Origin: Cyclobacteriaceae bacterium
GTDB taxonomy: Bacteria; Bacteroidota; Bacteroidia; Cytophagales; Cyclobacteriaceae
Length of the DNA stretch: 64,000 bases
Assembly: GCA_019694875.1 (NCBI GenBank)
Contig: JAIBBC010000004.1
Location: 62,001 to 126,000 of the forward strand
Direction: 5' to 3'
The position numbers were made by a program, and so were the translations under genes. The notes under the pieces are model-generated. The model was not told the DNA's origin. It searched no databases and was given only the letters and a program-made list of their open reading frames with translations. Positions 18,709-27,124 of the stretch are shown in pieces. The stretch's first letter is position 1. Each line of letters begins with the position of its first letter.

Positions 18709-19868
18709 CAGTTAATTAATTCGTATGCTTTAATCCGGGTTTCTTTATCGGTATTCACGTAATCTTCCAGTGTAGGGTTGGGTACAAAATGCATTTTCGC
18801 CATACATTCTTCCACAACGTCAGGCATTTTTAAAAACCCGATCTTGTCTTTTAAAAACGCTTCAACAGCAATTTCGTTCGCTGCGTTTAACACACAGGGC
18901 ATATTTCCGGCCTTTTTAAGTGCCTCAAAAGCGAGTGCAAGATTACGAAAAGTTTCCATATCGGGTTTTTCGAACGTCAGGCTCGGGTATTGGGCAAAAT
19001 CAAACCGCGGAAATGCTGAGGGATAACGATCCGGGTAGCTGAACGCAAACTGGATTGGCAGCCGCATGTCAGGCAATCCCATCTGGGCTTTTATGGAACC
19101 GTCTTCAAATTGAATCATGGAGTGGATTATAGACTGTGGATGCACCACAACGTCAACTTGGTCGACTGTTAATCCAAAAAGCCACTTTGCTTCAATTACT
19201 TCCAGGCCTTTGTTCATCAGCGTGGCTGAATCGATTGTTACCTTTGCGCCCATCGACCAGTTCGGATGCTTGAGGGCCTGAGCCTTGGTTACGCCACCAA
19301 GGGCATCGCGCTTCTTTCCCCGAAAGGGCCCTCCCGAAGCCGTGAGGATGATCTTTTCTATTTTATTATGGAACTCCCCGACCAGACATTGGAAAATGGC
19401 CGAATGTTCGGAATCTACGGGGTAGATGTTAACACCCTTTTCCCGAGCGAGGCGCGTGATCAGGTCACCGGCTACCACAAGCGTTTCTTTGTTTGCCAGT
19501 GCGATGGATTTTCCGGCTTGTATAGCGCTGATGGTAGGCTTGAGGCCAGAATAACCTACCAATGCGGTCAGTACCAGATCAATCGACTCCATCTGTAAAA
19601 CAGACGAAAGTGCATTCTCTCCGGCATAGACTTTTATATCCGTGTCCTTCAGTGCCTGCTTTACCTGTTCATACAGGTTTTCATTTGCGATTACCACCGC
19701 ATTCGGGTTGAACCTTCTTGCCTGCTCAATTAACAAAGCGGCATTGTGGTGGGCAGTCAGCACTTCGGCCTGAAGAAATTCGGGGTGACTGGCGATCACG
19801 TCAAGGGCCTGGACACCTATGGAGCCGGTTGAACCTAAAATGGCGATTTTCTTTTGCGAAGTGTTCAA
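18708..19868 (-). CDS. dxr: 1-deoxy-D-xylulose 5-phosphate reductoisomerase
   Basis: 386 residues. NADPH loop ILGSTGSIGVQ lies at the start; catalytic blocks are VDSEHSAIFQCL, LTASGGPFRG, HPNWSMGAKVTIDSATLMNKGLE and NAANEIAVEAFL. The enzyme converts DXP to MEP, the first committed step of the non-mevalonate pathway. The only in-frame start giving the full Rossmann fold is a TTG at 19868, unusual but plausible. The gene leads a two-gene operon with rseP. The family length of about 385-400 is met. Confidence 0.96.
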   Translation of the reverse strand: MNTSQKKIAILGSTGSIGVQALDVIASHPEFLQAEVLTAHHNAALLIEQARRFNPNAVVIANENLYEQVKQALKDTDIKVYAGENALSSVLQMESIDLVLTALVGYSGLKPTISAIQAGKSIALANKETLVVAGDLITRLAREKGVNIYPVDSEHSAIFQCLVGEFHNKIEKIILTASGGPFRGKKRDALGGVTKAQALKHPNWSMGAKVTIDSATLMNKGLEVIEAKWLFGLTVDQVDVVVHPQSIIHSMIQFEDGSIKAQMGLPDMRLPIQFAFSYPDRYPSAFPRFDFAQYPSLTFEKPDMETFRNLALAFEALKKAGNMPCVLNAANEIAVEAFLKDKIGFLKMPDVVEECMAKMHFVPNPTLEDYVNTDKETRIKAYELIN

Positions 19869-20113
19869 TTTATTGCTTCAGTAGGTTTAACATTTGTTAG
19901 GAAGAGACGGCATTTCGAGCCAATAAAAATAAGATTAACAAATTGTGACTTTTTTCTTCCTGTTGGCTTCTACTCCCAGACGGGTGAGGGTTCACTTGTT
20001 AAAAATCGTTGATATTGTTTAAAGTTCGGTGTAACGTTTCCAAAAAGTATGAAGTGCGTTTTCGAATGTCCAGAAAATTCTGTTTTATTGCCGTTTCGTA
20101 ATATTTTATGAGG

Positions 20114-20137
20114 AATTTCCCTGATTTCGGGGAAATT
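20114..20137. promoter_or_regulatory. Inverted repeat just upstream of the exbB promoter box
   Basis: AATTTCCC (20114-20121) and GGGAAATT (20130-20137) form a perfect 8-bp inverted repeat with an 8-nt spacer, ending 6 nt before a TACCTTTG box. Its place over the -33 to -15 region suits a repressor or activator site. That role is inference. Confidence 0.4.
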
Positions 20138-20143
20138 TTCATG

Positions 20144-20151
20144 TACCTTTG
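20144..20151 (+). promoter_or_regulatory. Putative -7 box of the ExbB-ExbD-TonB cluster
   Basis: TACCTTTG matches TAnnTTTG in full. It would give a leader of about 170 nt. No TTTG -33 element is visible at the usual distance, where the inverted repeat sits instead. Confidence 0.45.
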
Positions 20152-20327
20152 AGGTTATTGCGAGACAAATTTAGGAGAAATCAGGCGCTAACTGCCAAAG
20201 TTAAAAGCCAGCCCTTCTGAATAATACCAGGTAGTAGGACAAAAAAAATCTGTTGATAATTCTTAGCAAATCGAATACTTTTCCAATTAAACTTAAAACT
20301 AAACTTTATAACAATTAAAACTACTGT

Positions 20328-21125
20328 ATGAAAAATTCAAACTCGGGGCTTTTCGCGGCCATCATCATTGTGGTAGAAGTAACCATCGCTATACTCTTTT
20401 ATAAGTTTGTGCTGGGTAACCCTGACAACTTTGTGGGCGGTGATCCGGCCAACCACCCGTTGCAAGGTAACTACTTCGGTATCGTATATAAAGGAGGTTT
20501 CATTGTACCTATCCTGATTGCGATGTTAATGATCGTAATTACGTTCTCTATTGAGCGCCTTATCACCATTGGCCGCGCGAAAGGAAGAGGCAATGTGAAA
20601 ACCTTCGTTCAAAAAATTAAGCACCTGATTGCCAGCAACAATATCACACAGGCAATTGCTGAGTGCGACAAGCAGAAAGGTTCTGTAGCTAACGTGGTGA
20701 AAGCCGGTTTAGTAAAATACAACGATCTGGCTAAAAACTCATCAATCGAGCCAGACAAGAAAGTTGTATTGATCCAGAAGGACATTGAAGAAACAACTCA
20801 GCTCGAAATGCCAATGCTCGAGAAAAACCTCGTAATCCTGGCGACCATTGTATCTATCGCGACACTGTTGGGTCTGTTGGGTACGGTAATGGGTATGATC
20901 AAGGCGTTTGCCGCGCTTGCAACTGCGGGTGCTCCTGACTCAGTGGGTCTTGCAAACGGTATCTCTGAAGCGTTGATTAACACTGCGCTGGGTATCGGTA
21001 CATCAGCATTAGCGATTATTTTCTATAACTATTTCACCAGCGCGATTGACGGATTGACTCACGCGATTGATGAAACAAGCTTTAGCATCATTCAGAATTT
21101 TACAGCCCAAAACAAAGCGGCTTAA
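20328..21125 (+). CDS. exbB: ExbB/TolQ/MotA-family proton channel protein (cluster copy 1)
   Basis: 265 residues. An extra N-terminal helix (FAAIIIVVEVTIAILFYKF) precedes the usual three: FIVPILIAMLMIVITFSIERL, then two in the conserved block from VILATIVSIATLLGLLGTVMGMIKAF to INTALGIGTSALAIIFYNYF. The GTVMGMI turn is the ExbB/TolQ hallmark. These proteins form the pentameric proton channel that, with ExbD, uses the proton gradient to drive TonB or Tol work. It leads a run of same-strand genes with short gaps. The family is certain; assignment to TonB rests on the tonB gene three places downstream. Confidence 0.92.
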   Translation: MKNSNSGLFAAIIIVVEVTIAILFYKFVLGNPDNFVGGDPANHPLQGNYFGIVYKGGFIVPILIAMLMIVITFSIERLITIGRAKGRGNVKTFVQKIKHLIASNNITQAIAECDKQKGSVANVVKAGLVKYNDLAKNSSIEPDKKVVLIQKDIEETTQLEMPMLEKNLVILATIVSIATLLGLLGTVMGMIKAFAALATAGAPDSVGLANGISEALINTALGIGTSALAIIFYNYFTSAIDGLTHAIDETSFSIIQNFTAQNKAA

Positions 21126-21143
21126 TTCTTAACAATTTAGATT

Positions 21144-21779
21144 ATGGCAAACTTTAGAAGTGCACCTCCGATTGACATGACACCCATGGTGGACCTGGCT
21201 TTTCTGCTGGTGACTTTCTTCATGCTTACAGCGACCGCCATCCCCGATGAGCCGATTGCTGTGGATACACCTTCATCAGTTGCAATGGTGAAAATGCCCG
21301 AAACCAATGTTGTTACCCTGACCGTAGATCCTAAGGGCCGGGTATTTTTCAACGTGGACGGACAATTTACCCGCGCAGAGCTGCTGGACATCATGGGAGA
21401 GCGCTATGGCGTAAGGTTTACTCCGCAGGAGAAAAGAACCTTTGCGATCATGTCGAGTGTTGGCGTTCCGGTAGCGAATCTGAAACAGTTCCTTTCGTTA
21501 ACTCCGGAGCAGCGCAAAGAGGTTACTCAACCCGGAATTCCGGTTGATTCAGCTCACAATGAATTGGTAGACTGGATCAACGGAGCCCGTACAGCAAGTC
21601 AAAACAAAGTGCGAATTGCGATCAAGGGCGACAGCGATGCTGACTATAAAACCATCCGCAAAGTTGTGAACACACTTGTGGATCGTAATAAGATCACCAA
21701 GTTCAACCTGATTACCAACATGGAAAAAGGCGCAGACCTTGATGCCATGCTGGCCAACCAGGCGAAGAAAGACCATTAA
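21144..21779 (+). CDS. exbD: ExbD/TolR-family protein, long form
   Basis: 211 residues with one N-terminal membrane helix after IDMTPMVDLAFLLVTFFMLT. Asp17 is the proton-binding residue of ExbD/TolR. The periplasmic part is longer than in classical ExbD (about 140 residues total there) through an insert around SSVGVPVANLKQFLSLTPEQRK...WINGARTAS. Such long ExbD forms beside a short one are usual in Bacteroidota TonB clusters. It lies 18 bp after ExbB. The two ExbD proteins may form a heterodimer; that is inference. Confidence 0.9.
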   Translation: MANFRSAPPIDMTPMVDLAFLLVTFFMLTATAIPDEPIAVDTPSSVAMVKMPETNVVTLTVDPKGRVFFNVDGQFTRAELLDIMGERYGVRFTPQEKRTFAIMSSVGVPVANLKQFLSLTPEQRKEVTQPGIPVDSAHNELVDWINGARTASQNKVRIAIKGDSDADYKTIRKVVNTLVDRNKITKFNLITNMEKGADLDAMLANQAKKDH

Positions 21780-21813
21780 TTGAAAAGACTTAAAACTTTA
21801 ACTACTAAATAAT

Positions 21814-22329
21814 ATGGCAGAATTAGGTGGTGGCGGTGGCGGTGGTAAAAAGAAAGGCGGTAAAGTACGCGTTAAAAAATCCTCTACCCGGATTGACATG
21901 ACGCCTATGGTGGACCTTGCGTTCCTCCTGCTTACTTTCTTTGTAATGACCACAACGCTCAATAAGCCCCAGGCGATGCAAATAAACATGCCTGACAAAC
22001 CCAAGGAGGGCGATGAACAGCCAGAGGTTAATGAAAGAAACGTGCTAACTCTCGTGTTAGGCGAAAACGATAAGATTTACTGGTATATCGGCATTACGGA
22101 CCCGAAAGTTGAAGTAACCAATTTTTCAGCAACCGGAATTCGTAAAGTGCTGCAGGAAAAAAAGGCAGAGAACCCGAAGATCATTGTACTCATCAAATCA
22201 TTGGATGAGGCCCGTTATAAGAACATGGTTGATATCATGGACGAAATGTCCATCAGCAGTATGCAGCGGTTTGCACTCGTGGAAATAACGGATGTTGATA
22301 AGGAGCTCGTAAAAGAATCAGAATTATGA
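21814..22329 (+). CDS. exbD: ExbD/TolR-family protein with glycine-lysine N-terminus
   Basis: 171 residues. The N-terminus is a run of Gly then Lys (seven G, then KKKGGK) before RIDMTPMVDLAFLLLTFFVMTT, whose Asp34 is the proton-binding residue. The basic cytoplasmic tail is typical of the second ExbD in Bacteroidota clusters. The periplasmic domain has the IVLIKSLDEARYKNMVDIMDEM pattern of the ExbD fold. The stop overlaps the tonB start by 4 bp (ATGA), so translation is probably coupled. Confidence 0.92.
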   Translation: MAELGGGGGGGKKKGGKVRVKKSSTRIDMTPMVDLAFLLLTFFVMTTTLNKPQAMQINMPDKPKEGDEQPEVNERNVLTLVLGENDKIYWYIGITDPKVEVTNFSATGIRKVLQEKKAENPKIIVLIKSLDEARYKNMVDIMDEMSISSMQRFALVEITDVDKELVKESEL

Positions 22330-23126
22330 AGACAGAAGGAGTTGTACTTCCCCAAACAACGTGGGACGACATAGTATTCGAGAAAAGAAATAAGGAATAC
22401 GGGGCTTACATTAATCGTAAGAATTACTCGAAGTACGTTTTAATAGCGTTGGGTATTACAGTTGTCGTATTGATTTTGGTTCTGGCGGCACCCGCCATTG
22501 CCAGGTTGCTGGAATCCGTGCGCAGTGCTGAACAGCCCAAGTTAAGAGAGACGACCATATCACTTGATCAGCCGCCTCCAATCACGCCCCAGCCTCCTCC
22601 ACCGGATGTGCGTATCCCGCCTCCGGTAAAAACGGTGATTAAATTCCTTCCTCCGAAAGTAACCGAAAAAGAGGTTGTGGAAGAGGAAGAGATGCCGACT
22701 ATCGAGGAAATCAAAGAAAACGAAACCGGTGCCGTTGCACAGGAAGGAACAGGAGAAGTTGTGTTTGAAGAACCGGCACCTGTAGTTGCCGAAGAAAGTG
22801 ATGACGACAAAATCTTCTATGCCGTTGAACAACAGGCAGAATTCCCGGGCGGTGCAGCAGCGATGTATAAGTTTTTGAACAAGAATCAGAAATACCCTGC
22901 TTCCGCAAGACGCATGGGTGTTGAAGGAAAGGTGTTCGTGAAATTCATCGTTGATAAGGAAGGCGCGATCAGCAACATTGAAATCGTGAAAGGTATCAAT
23001 GCCGACCTTGACAACGAGGCTATTCGTTTGATCAAAATCATGCCACCGTGGAAGCCCGGTAAACAAAACGGACGTTCTGTAAAATCACAATTTGTATTGC
23101 CGGTTTACTTCAAGCTCGAGTCTTAA
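22326..23126 (+). CDS. tonB: TonB, energy-transducing protein
   Basis: 266 residues: a cytoplasmic lead containing the Bacteroidota block FEKRNKEYGAYINRK, one membrane helix (VLIALGITVVVLILVLAAP), a proline-rich then glutamate-rich periplasmic linker (QPPPITPQPPPPDVRIPPPV), and the C-terminal TonB fold beginning EFPGGAAAMYKFLNKNQKYP, with GVEGKVFVKFIVDKEG and a final MPPWKPGKQNG...VLPVYFKL. It carries force from ExbBD to outer-membrane TonB-dependent receptors. No receptor gene lies in the window, so it may serve many distant SusC/D-like systems. Confidence 0.95.
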   Translation: MKTEGVVLPQTTWDDIVFEKRNKEYGAYINRKNYSKYVLIALGITVVVLILVLAAPAIARLLESVRSAEQPKLRETTISLDQPPPITPQPPPPDVRIPPPVKTVIKFLPPKVTEKEVVEEEEMPTIEEIKENETGAVAQEGTGEVVFEEPAPVVAEESDDDKIFYAVEQQAEFPGGAAAMYKFLNKNQKYPASARRMGVEGKVFVKFIVDKEGAISNIEIVKGINADLDNEAIRLIKIMPPWKPGKQNGRSVKSQFVLPVYFKLES

Positions 23127-23156
23127 GCGAGCCGGTTAATTCCAACAATAAACACT

Positions 23157-23193
23157 AAAGGCCATGAAATATTTTAGTATGCTCATGGCCTTT
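23157..23193 (+). terminator. Terminator-like hairpin containing the next gene's start codon
   Basis: Perfect 11-bp inverted repeat AAAGGCCATGA (23157-23167) and TCATGGCCTTT (23183-23193) with a 15-nt AT-rich loop, then ATTTATG. It lies 30 bp after tonB. The ATG at 23164 of the next small gene is inside the left arm. It could end most tonB transcripts, limit translation of the small gene, or both. Confidence 0.6.
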
Positions 23194-23355
23194 ATTTATG
23201 TAGCGCTGGGCATTTTTCTGCTCGTGCAGCAAACGTTCACCCTCGCTTATAAAATCCCTTTAGGAATAATTTTAATTGCCTATGGACTTTTTAGAGCTTT
23301 TAGTAACTACCAAAAATATTTTCGCGACCGCGAAAATCAAGACCGCTATTTATAG
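23164..23355 (+). CDS. Small two-helix membrane protein
   Basis: 63 residues with two hydrophobic helices (about residues 4-23, FSMLMAFIYVALGIFLLVQQ, and 28-45, YKIPLGIILIAYGLFRAFSN) and a charged tail (YFRDRENQDRY). I do not know a named family, but it keeps codon-like composition and its 3' end overlaps the next gene by about 74 bp in another frame, so it probably belongs to the cluster. Starts at ATG 23179 or 23185 are alternatives, since the first ATG sits in a hairpin stem. Function unknown; a small accessory of the TonB machinery is possible. Confidence 0.6.
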   Translation: MKYFSMLMAFIYVALGIFLLVQQTFTLAYKIPLGIILIAYGLFRAFSNYQKYFRDRENQDRYL

Positions 23356-24268
23356 CCTGATTATTCTGGCGTTCGCCAGCGCGTGTACTGAGCGCGACAA
23401 AAAAGGAAACGTTCTCGATCAACCCACCTATGGCACTATTACCATTGCCGTGGATGAATCGCTGAAACCACTCATTGATGCAGAAATCGATACGTTCGAG
23501 GCAACGTATACAAATGCACACATCAACGTAATTTACACCAGTGAAGAAGCTGCGATCCAGGCCATGCTGCAGGACAGTGCAAGGCTTGCAATTGTTACGC
23601 GCAGCCTGACCCCGGAAGAAAATGCCTACCTCGCCAATCAGAAATACGAGTGCAAGGAACAGCCGCTCGCGAAGGGTGCCGTTGCTGTTATCTCTAATCC
23701 GGCCAGCAACTACACTAACTTCAGCATTGCTGACTTGCAGAAAATTCTTTCAGGAACGAATAACCTGAACGAGCTTGACAAGAAGTATCCTTCGACCCCG
23801 GTCGTGGTGGTATTTGATCACCCAAATTCGGGGATCATCCGGTACTTACGCGATTCAGTTCAACAGATCGACTCGCTTCCTTCCTACTGCTACGCAGTAA
23901 ACGGAAATCCGCAGGTAATCGATTACGTGTCTAAAAACCCGCAGGCACTCGGCCTAATAGACGTTAGCTGGATCAGCGATCAGGACGATTCTACCGCAAA
24001 TAGGTTTATGAGTTCAATAAAAGTTATCGGAATCTCGAACAAGGGCGATTATTTCCAGCCATATCAGGCGTATATTGCAGACCGGTCTTATCCGTTAAGA
24101 CGGCAAATTAAGATCTTAAGCAGGGAAGCGCGGATGGGCCTTGGCAGCGGGTTTACAGCTTTTGTAGCCAGCGAAAAAGGCCAGCGCATCGTGTTGAAAT
24201 CCGGCATAGTTCCTGCTACTATGCCAATCAGAATCATAGAAGTGCGTACAGAACCTTTTAAACCATGA
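23282..24268 (+). CDS. PstS-like periplasmic binding lipoprotein
   Basis: About 328 residues. A hydrophobic segment ending in a lipobox (IYSLIILAFASAC) gives a lipidated Cys after about 35 residues. The body has the phosphate-binding-protein pattern: YGTITIAVDESLKPLIDAEID, RLAIVTRSLTPEE, VISNPASNYTNFSIADLQKILSG, and VFDHPNSGIIRYL. PstS normally feeds an ABC phosphate importer, but none is here; such proteins recur beside TonB clusters in Bacteroidota, role unproven. The n-region is long for a lipoprotein, so the true start may be later or non-ATG. It overlaps the small gene upstream and the TPR gene downstream by 4 bp. Confidence 0.82.
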   Translation: MDFLELLVTTKNIFATAKIKTAIYSLIILAFASACTERDKKGNVLDQPTYGTITIAVDESLKPLIDAEIDTFEATYTNAHINVIYTSEEAAIQAMLQDSARLAIVTRSLTPEENAYLANQKYECKEQPLAKGAVAVISNPASNYTNFSIADLQKILSGTNNLNELDKKYPSTPVVVVFDHPNSGIIRYLRDSVQQIDSLPSYCYAVNGNPQVIDYVSKNPQALGLIDVSWISDQDDSTANRFMSSIKVIGISNKGDYFQPYQAYIADRSYPLRRQIKILSREARMGLGSGFTAFVASEKGQRIVLKSGIVPATMPIRIIEVRTEPFKP

Positions 24269-25890
24269 ACCTAAAGACCCCTTTTCTGCTGAGTTTGCTT
24301 GTCCTGGTAGCAACCGTTGCTTTCGGTCAGGATGCAGAAATTAAAAAATCAAAACGACTCATTGCTGTTGATCACGCAGCAGAAGCGATGGCCCCAATCG
24401 AAGCAGCCATCAAGCAGTATCCCGATGAAGCGAATCTGTATTACTACCTCGGGTATGCACAAATCAAAAACAATCAACTTGATGCTGCCGCCAAATCATT
24501 CGATGCCGGCATTGCCAAAGATCCAAAAGAAGCCATCAACTACGTTGGTAAAGGCTATTTGAGCATGCTGCAGAATCGTCCGGCTGATGCCAAGGTAAAT
24601 CTTGATAAAGCATTGGAGATGACGAAATCCAAAAAGGTGCCTGTACTGAAAGCCGTTGCAGAAGCATACCTGACCAGCGCAAAATTTGCCGGTGATGCCG
24701 TTGCGCTTTTGCTGAAAGCTAAAGGCATTAAAGATGATGCAGAGGTGGAAACGTTGTTGGGCGATGCCTACCTGCTTCAAAATCAGGCAGGCTCTGCCGT
24801 AAGCGCGTATGAAAATGCGGCTGCTATGGATCCGAAAAATGGCGAACCCTATTACAAAATCGGTTTGATCTATTCCCGTCCCAACCCTGACGAATCACAA
24901 AAGTATCTGGAGAAGGCAGTATCCGTTGATCCCGAATTCACCTATGCATACGATGAATTGGCTGATATCTATTACCAGCGCAAAGAGGCTGACAAAGCTG
25001 TTGCTGCGGCAGAGAAATTCCGTCAGTTAAGCAGCGACCCTGAAAAAATTAAAATCAGGCTGGCATTCATTTATGTGATGAAGGGGGAGTATACCAAGGC
25101 GAACGAGATCTTTAAAGATGTGATCAAGAAAGACAACGTGAAGCCGATTGTTTACCGTTATTATGGAAAGTCTCTTCAGGCAACAAAGTTGTCTGCTGAC
25201 TCTGTTGAATCTGCCAATGTGTACGAACAATTTTTGGTAAAAAAACCAGCTGATGTAACCATTAAGGATTTGCTGGATCTAGGTAAACTCTACATCGCTA
25301 TTCATAAGGAAGAGCAAGGAATTGCAACGTTGCAAAAGGCTATTCAAATGGATCCAAAAAGCTGGGAAGCAGCTCAAATCAAAGCTGACCTTTTGATAAG
25401 ACAGAAGAAATATAAAGAAGCCGCAGAAGCTTACAGATATCTACTTACTGTCAAACCCAAACCGACACCAAACGATCAGCTTAACTTAGCGAGATGTTAC
25501 ACTTATACCGAACAGTACGCGCAAGCCGATACTGTTTACACAAAACTGGTGGAACAATATCCTAATAACGCTGCTGTTGTGGCACTAGCTGCGGGAGTAA
25601 AATCAAATCTTGATCCGACATCCGAAAAGTTATTGGCTAAGCCTCTTTATGAAAAGGTTTTGGAGATTGCCACTGCGACACCTGACAAGGTTACGAAAAA
25701 AGACTTGATCATGGCATACAAGTACATGGGCTCATTTTACGTAATTCATCAGAACGATCTCAACAAGGGAAAAGAAACCTTTGAAAAGGTTTTGGCCCTT
25801 GATCCAAATGATAAGCAGGCACAGGAAGTTCTTAAAGCTATCAAGGAAGGGCAAATACAGCAACAACAGCAAAAGAAATCAGGTCGCTAA
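24265..25890 (+). CDS. Periplasmic TPR-repeat protein
   Basis: 541 residues: a signal peptide (FLLSLLVLVATVAFGQ), then about a dozen tetratricopeptide repeats along the rest, for example ANLYYYLGYAQIKNNQLDAAAKSF, GEPYYKIGLIYSRPNPDES and DKQAQEVLKAI. The end is glutamine-rich (QIQQQQQKK). TPR arrays are protein-protein scaffolds. It begins with a 4-bp overlap on the PstS-like gene and is followed by a good terminator, so it closes the first part of the cluster. Specific partners are unknown; the envelope context suggests it docks on the ExbBD/TonB or PstS-like proteins. Confidence 0.85.
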   Translation: MNLKTPFLLSLLVLVATVAFGQDAEIKKSKRLIAVDHAAEAMAPIEAAIKQYPDEANLYYYLGYAQIKNNQLDAAAKSFDAGIAKDPKEAINYVGKGYLSMLQNRPADAKVNLDKALEMTKSKKVPVLKAVAEAYLTSAKFAGDAVALLLKAKGIKDDAEVETLLGDAYLLQNQAGSAVSAYENAAAMDPKNGEPYYKIGLIYSRPNPDESQKYLEKAVSVDPEFTYAYDELADIYYQRKEADKAVAAAEKFRQLSSDPEKIKIRLAFIYVMKGEYTKANEIFKDVIKKDNVKPIVYRYYGKSLQATKLSADSVESANVYEQFLVKKPADVTIKDLLDLGKLYIAIHKEEQGIATLQKAIQMDPKSWEAAQIKADLLIRQKKYKEAAEAYRYLLTVKPKPTPNDQLNLARCYTYTEQYAQADTVYTKLVEQYPNNAAVVALAAGVKSNLDPTSEKLLAKPLYEKVLEIATATPDKVTKKDLIMAYKYMGSFYVIHQNDLNKGKETFEKVLALDPNDKQAQEVLKAIKEGQIQQQQQKKSGR

Positions 25891-25912
25891 CGTAGCTAAA
25901 AGACTTTTACAG

Positions 25913-25942
25913 AACGCGTGCTCAAAAGGCACGCGTTTTTTA
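25913..25942 (+). terminator. Intrinsic terminator after the TPR gene
   Basis: Stem AACGCGTG / CACGCGTT (25913-25920 and 25930-25937) with a 9-nt loop, followed by TTTTTATTT. It separates the first TonB cluster from the second ExbB/ExbD pair. Confidence 0.85.
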
Positions 25943-26045
25943 TTTGTAGCAACCAGCCGAAACAACAATGGAGCGATTCTTGCGTTAAGCCTTTGCGGCT
26001 TGCCGATGGTTTTAAAATGTCGAAACAATACCATAAATTTCCCTG

Positions 26046-26714
26046 ATGATAGCATTCCTCGCACAAATAACACCCGAGACTCCTGAATCTTTTGAGGGTC
26101 TTTCGATTGCCGACCTCCTGTTAAAGGGTGGTGTGGTGATGATCCCGATTATTCTTCTCCTGTTCATTGCCACGTACCTGTTCATCGAACGCCTGTTGTA
26201 CATTCGTCAGAAGGCGCGGCAGCAAAAAGATCTCGTTCAAAACATAACCCGGATGATCCGGGATTCCGACATCAAGGCAGCCACCATGTTTGCCGAACGG
26301 GAAACATCCTCTACCGGAAAAATTCTTGCGTCAGGCCTGCAATACATCGGCCGACCGATGAAAGAAATCGAAGGCGTGATGGAATCGACTGCTAATGTGG
26401 AAGTTGGAGAAATGGAAAAAGGCACAGGCTATCTGGGTATCATTGCGGGGATTGCCCCGATGCTTGGGTTTATTGGAACTATCTCGGGTATTATCCGCAT
26501 TTTCTATACAATCTCGCTTTCCGATAATATTAGCATCGGTATCATTGCCGGTGGACTATATGAAAAGATGATTACATCCGGAGCCGGACTGGTTGTGGGC
26601 GTATTGGCATATACCGGATATCACATCCTGAACCAGATGATTCAGAACTTCACTTTGCGCGCACAACGCGATTCGCTTGAATTCATCCGCTACATTATGA
26701 GCCCGGCATCATGA
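26046..26714 (+). CDS. exbB: ExbB/TolQ/MotA-family protein (second copy)
   Basis: 222 residues with three helices: VVMIPIILLLFIATYLFIERL, then LGIIAGIAPMLGFIGTISGII and the following segment with GAGLVVGVLAYTGYHIL. The APMLGFIGTISG turn is the ExbB/TolQ hallmark. It is shorter than the first copy and lacks the extra N-terminal helix, closer to classical ExbB or TolQ. It overlaps the next ExbD gene by 4 bp (ATGA). The pair may act with TonB, or serve as a TolQR-like or gliding-like motor; sequence alone does not decide. Confidence 0.92.
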   Translation: MIAFLAQITPETPESFEGLSIADLLLKGGVVMIPIILLLFIATYLFIERLLYIRQKARQQKDLVQNITRMIRDSDIKAATMFAERETSSTGKILASGLQYIGRPMKEIEGVMESTANVEVGEMEKGTGYLGIIAGIAPMLGFIGTISGIIRIFYTISLSDNISIGIIAGGLYEKMITSGAGLVVGVLAYTGYHILNQMIQNFTLRAQRDSLEFIRYIMSPAS

Positions 26715-27106
26715 AGATTGTCCGTAAGCACAAGTTTGCCGCAGAGGTAGCAACCTCTTCCCTGAACGACATCATGTTTTTCCTGTTGTTGTTCTTCCTG
26801 ATCATCTCAACGGTGACCAACCCGAATGTGATCAAGGTGTTGCTGCCCCAGTCGAAGGCCAGCCAGTCGCTCAATAAGCAGCCGGTTATTCTTACGATCA
26901 CGGAAAACAAACAATTTTACATCAACAAGCGGCCGGTATCAAAAGCTGAACTGGAAGATGGCCTGATGAAAGCCTGCGCCAACCTGGATGAACCCACCGT
27001 GGTACTTCACGCGGCCAGTACGTTAACCATTCAGGATTTGGTGGATGTTATGCAAATCGGCTCTGAGCACAAAATCAAAATGGTGCTCGCTACCAAGCAG
27101 AAATAA
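26711..27106 (+). CDS. exbD: ExbD/TolR-family protein (short, second pair)
   Basis: 131 residues: basic cytoplasmic lead (MKIVRKHKFAAEV), one helix containing SLNDIMFFLLLFFLIISTV with proton-binding Asp20, and a compact periplasmic domain (VILTITENKQFYINKRPVSKAELEDGL). It is typical in length for TolR/ExbD. It is translationally coupled to the ExbB gene before it. It faces the GH3-type gene with 18 bp between stops and no clear terminator. Confidence 0.92.
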   Translation: MKIVRKHKFAAEVATSSLNDIMFFLLLFFLIISTVTNPNVIKVLLPQSKASQSLNKQPVILTITENKQFYINKRPVSKAELEDGLMKACANLDEPTVVLHAASTLTIQDLVDVMQIGSEHKIKMVLATKQK

Positions 27107-27124
27107 AAAACGACCTAGTAAAAT

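Larger units (their letters stand above)
19869..20327. other. 459-bp divergent intergenic region between dxr and exbB
   Basis: No gene is supported here; the longest rightward frame (from an ATG near 20049) is about 20 codons. The region is AT-rich. It holds an 8-bp inverted repeat and a full TAnnTTTG box (listed separately), followed by a leader of about 170 nt before the first ExbB gene. I see no tRNA-like cloverleaf and no recognisable riboswitch. Confidence 0.6.

Noticed and set aside
19869-20327. tRNA, small RNA or riboswitch gene in the dxr-exbB gap
   Set aside because: I could not draw a cloverleaf or match a known riboswitch core; only a short inverted repeat and a promoter-like box stand out.
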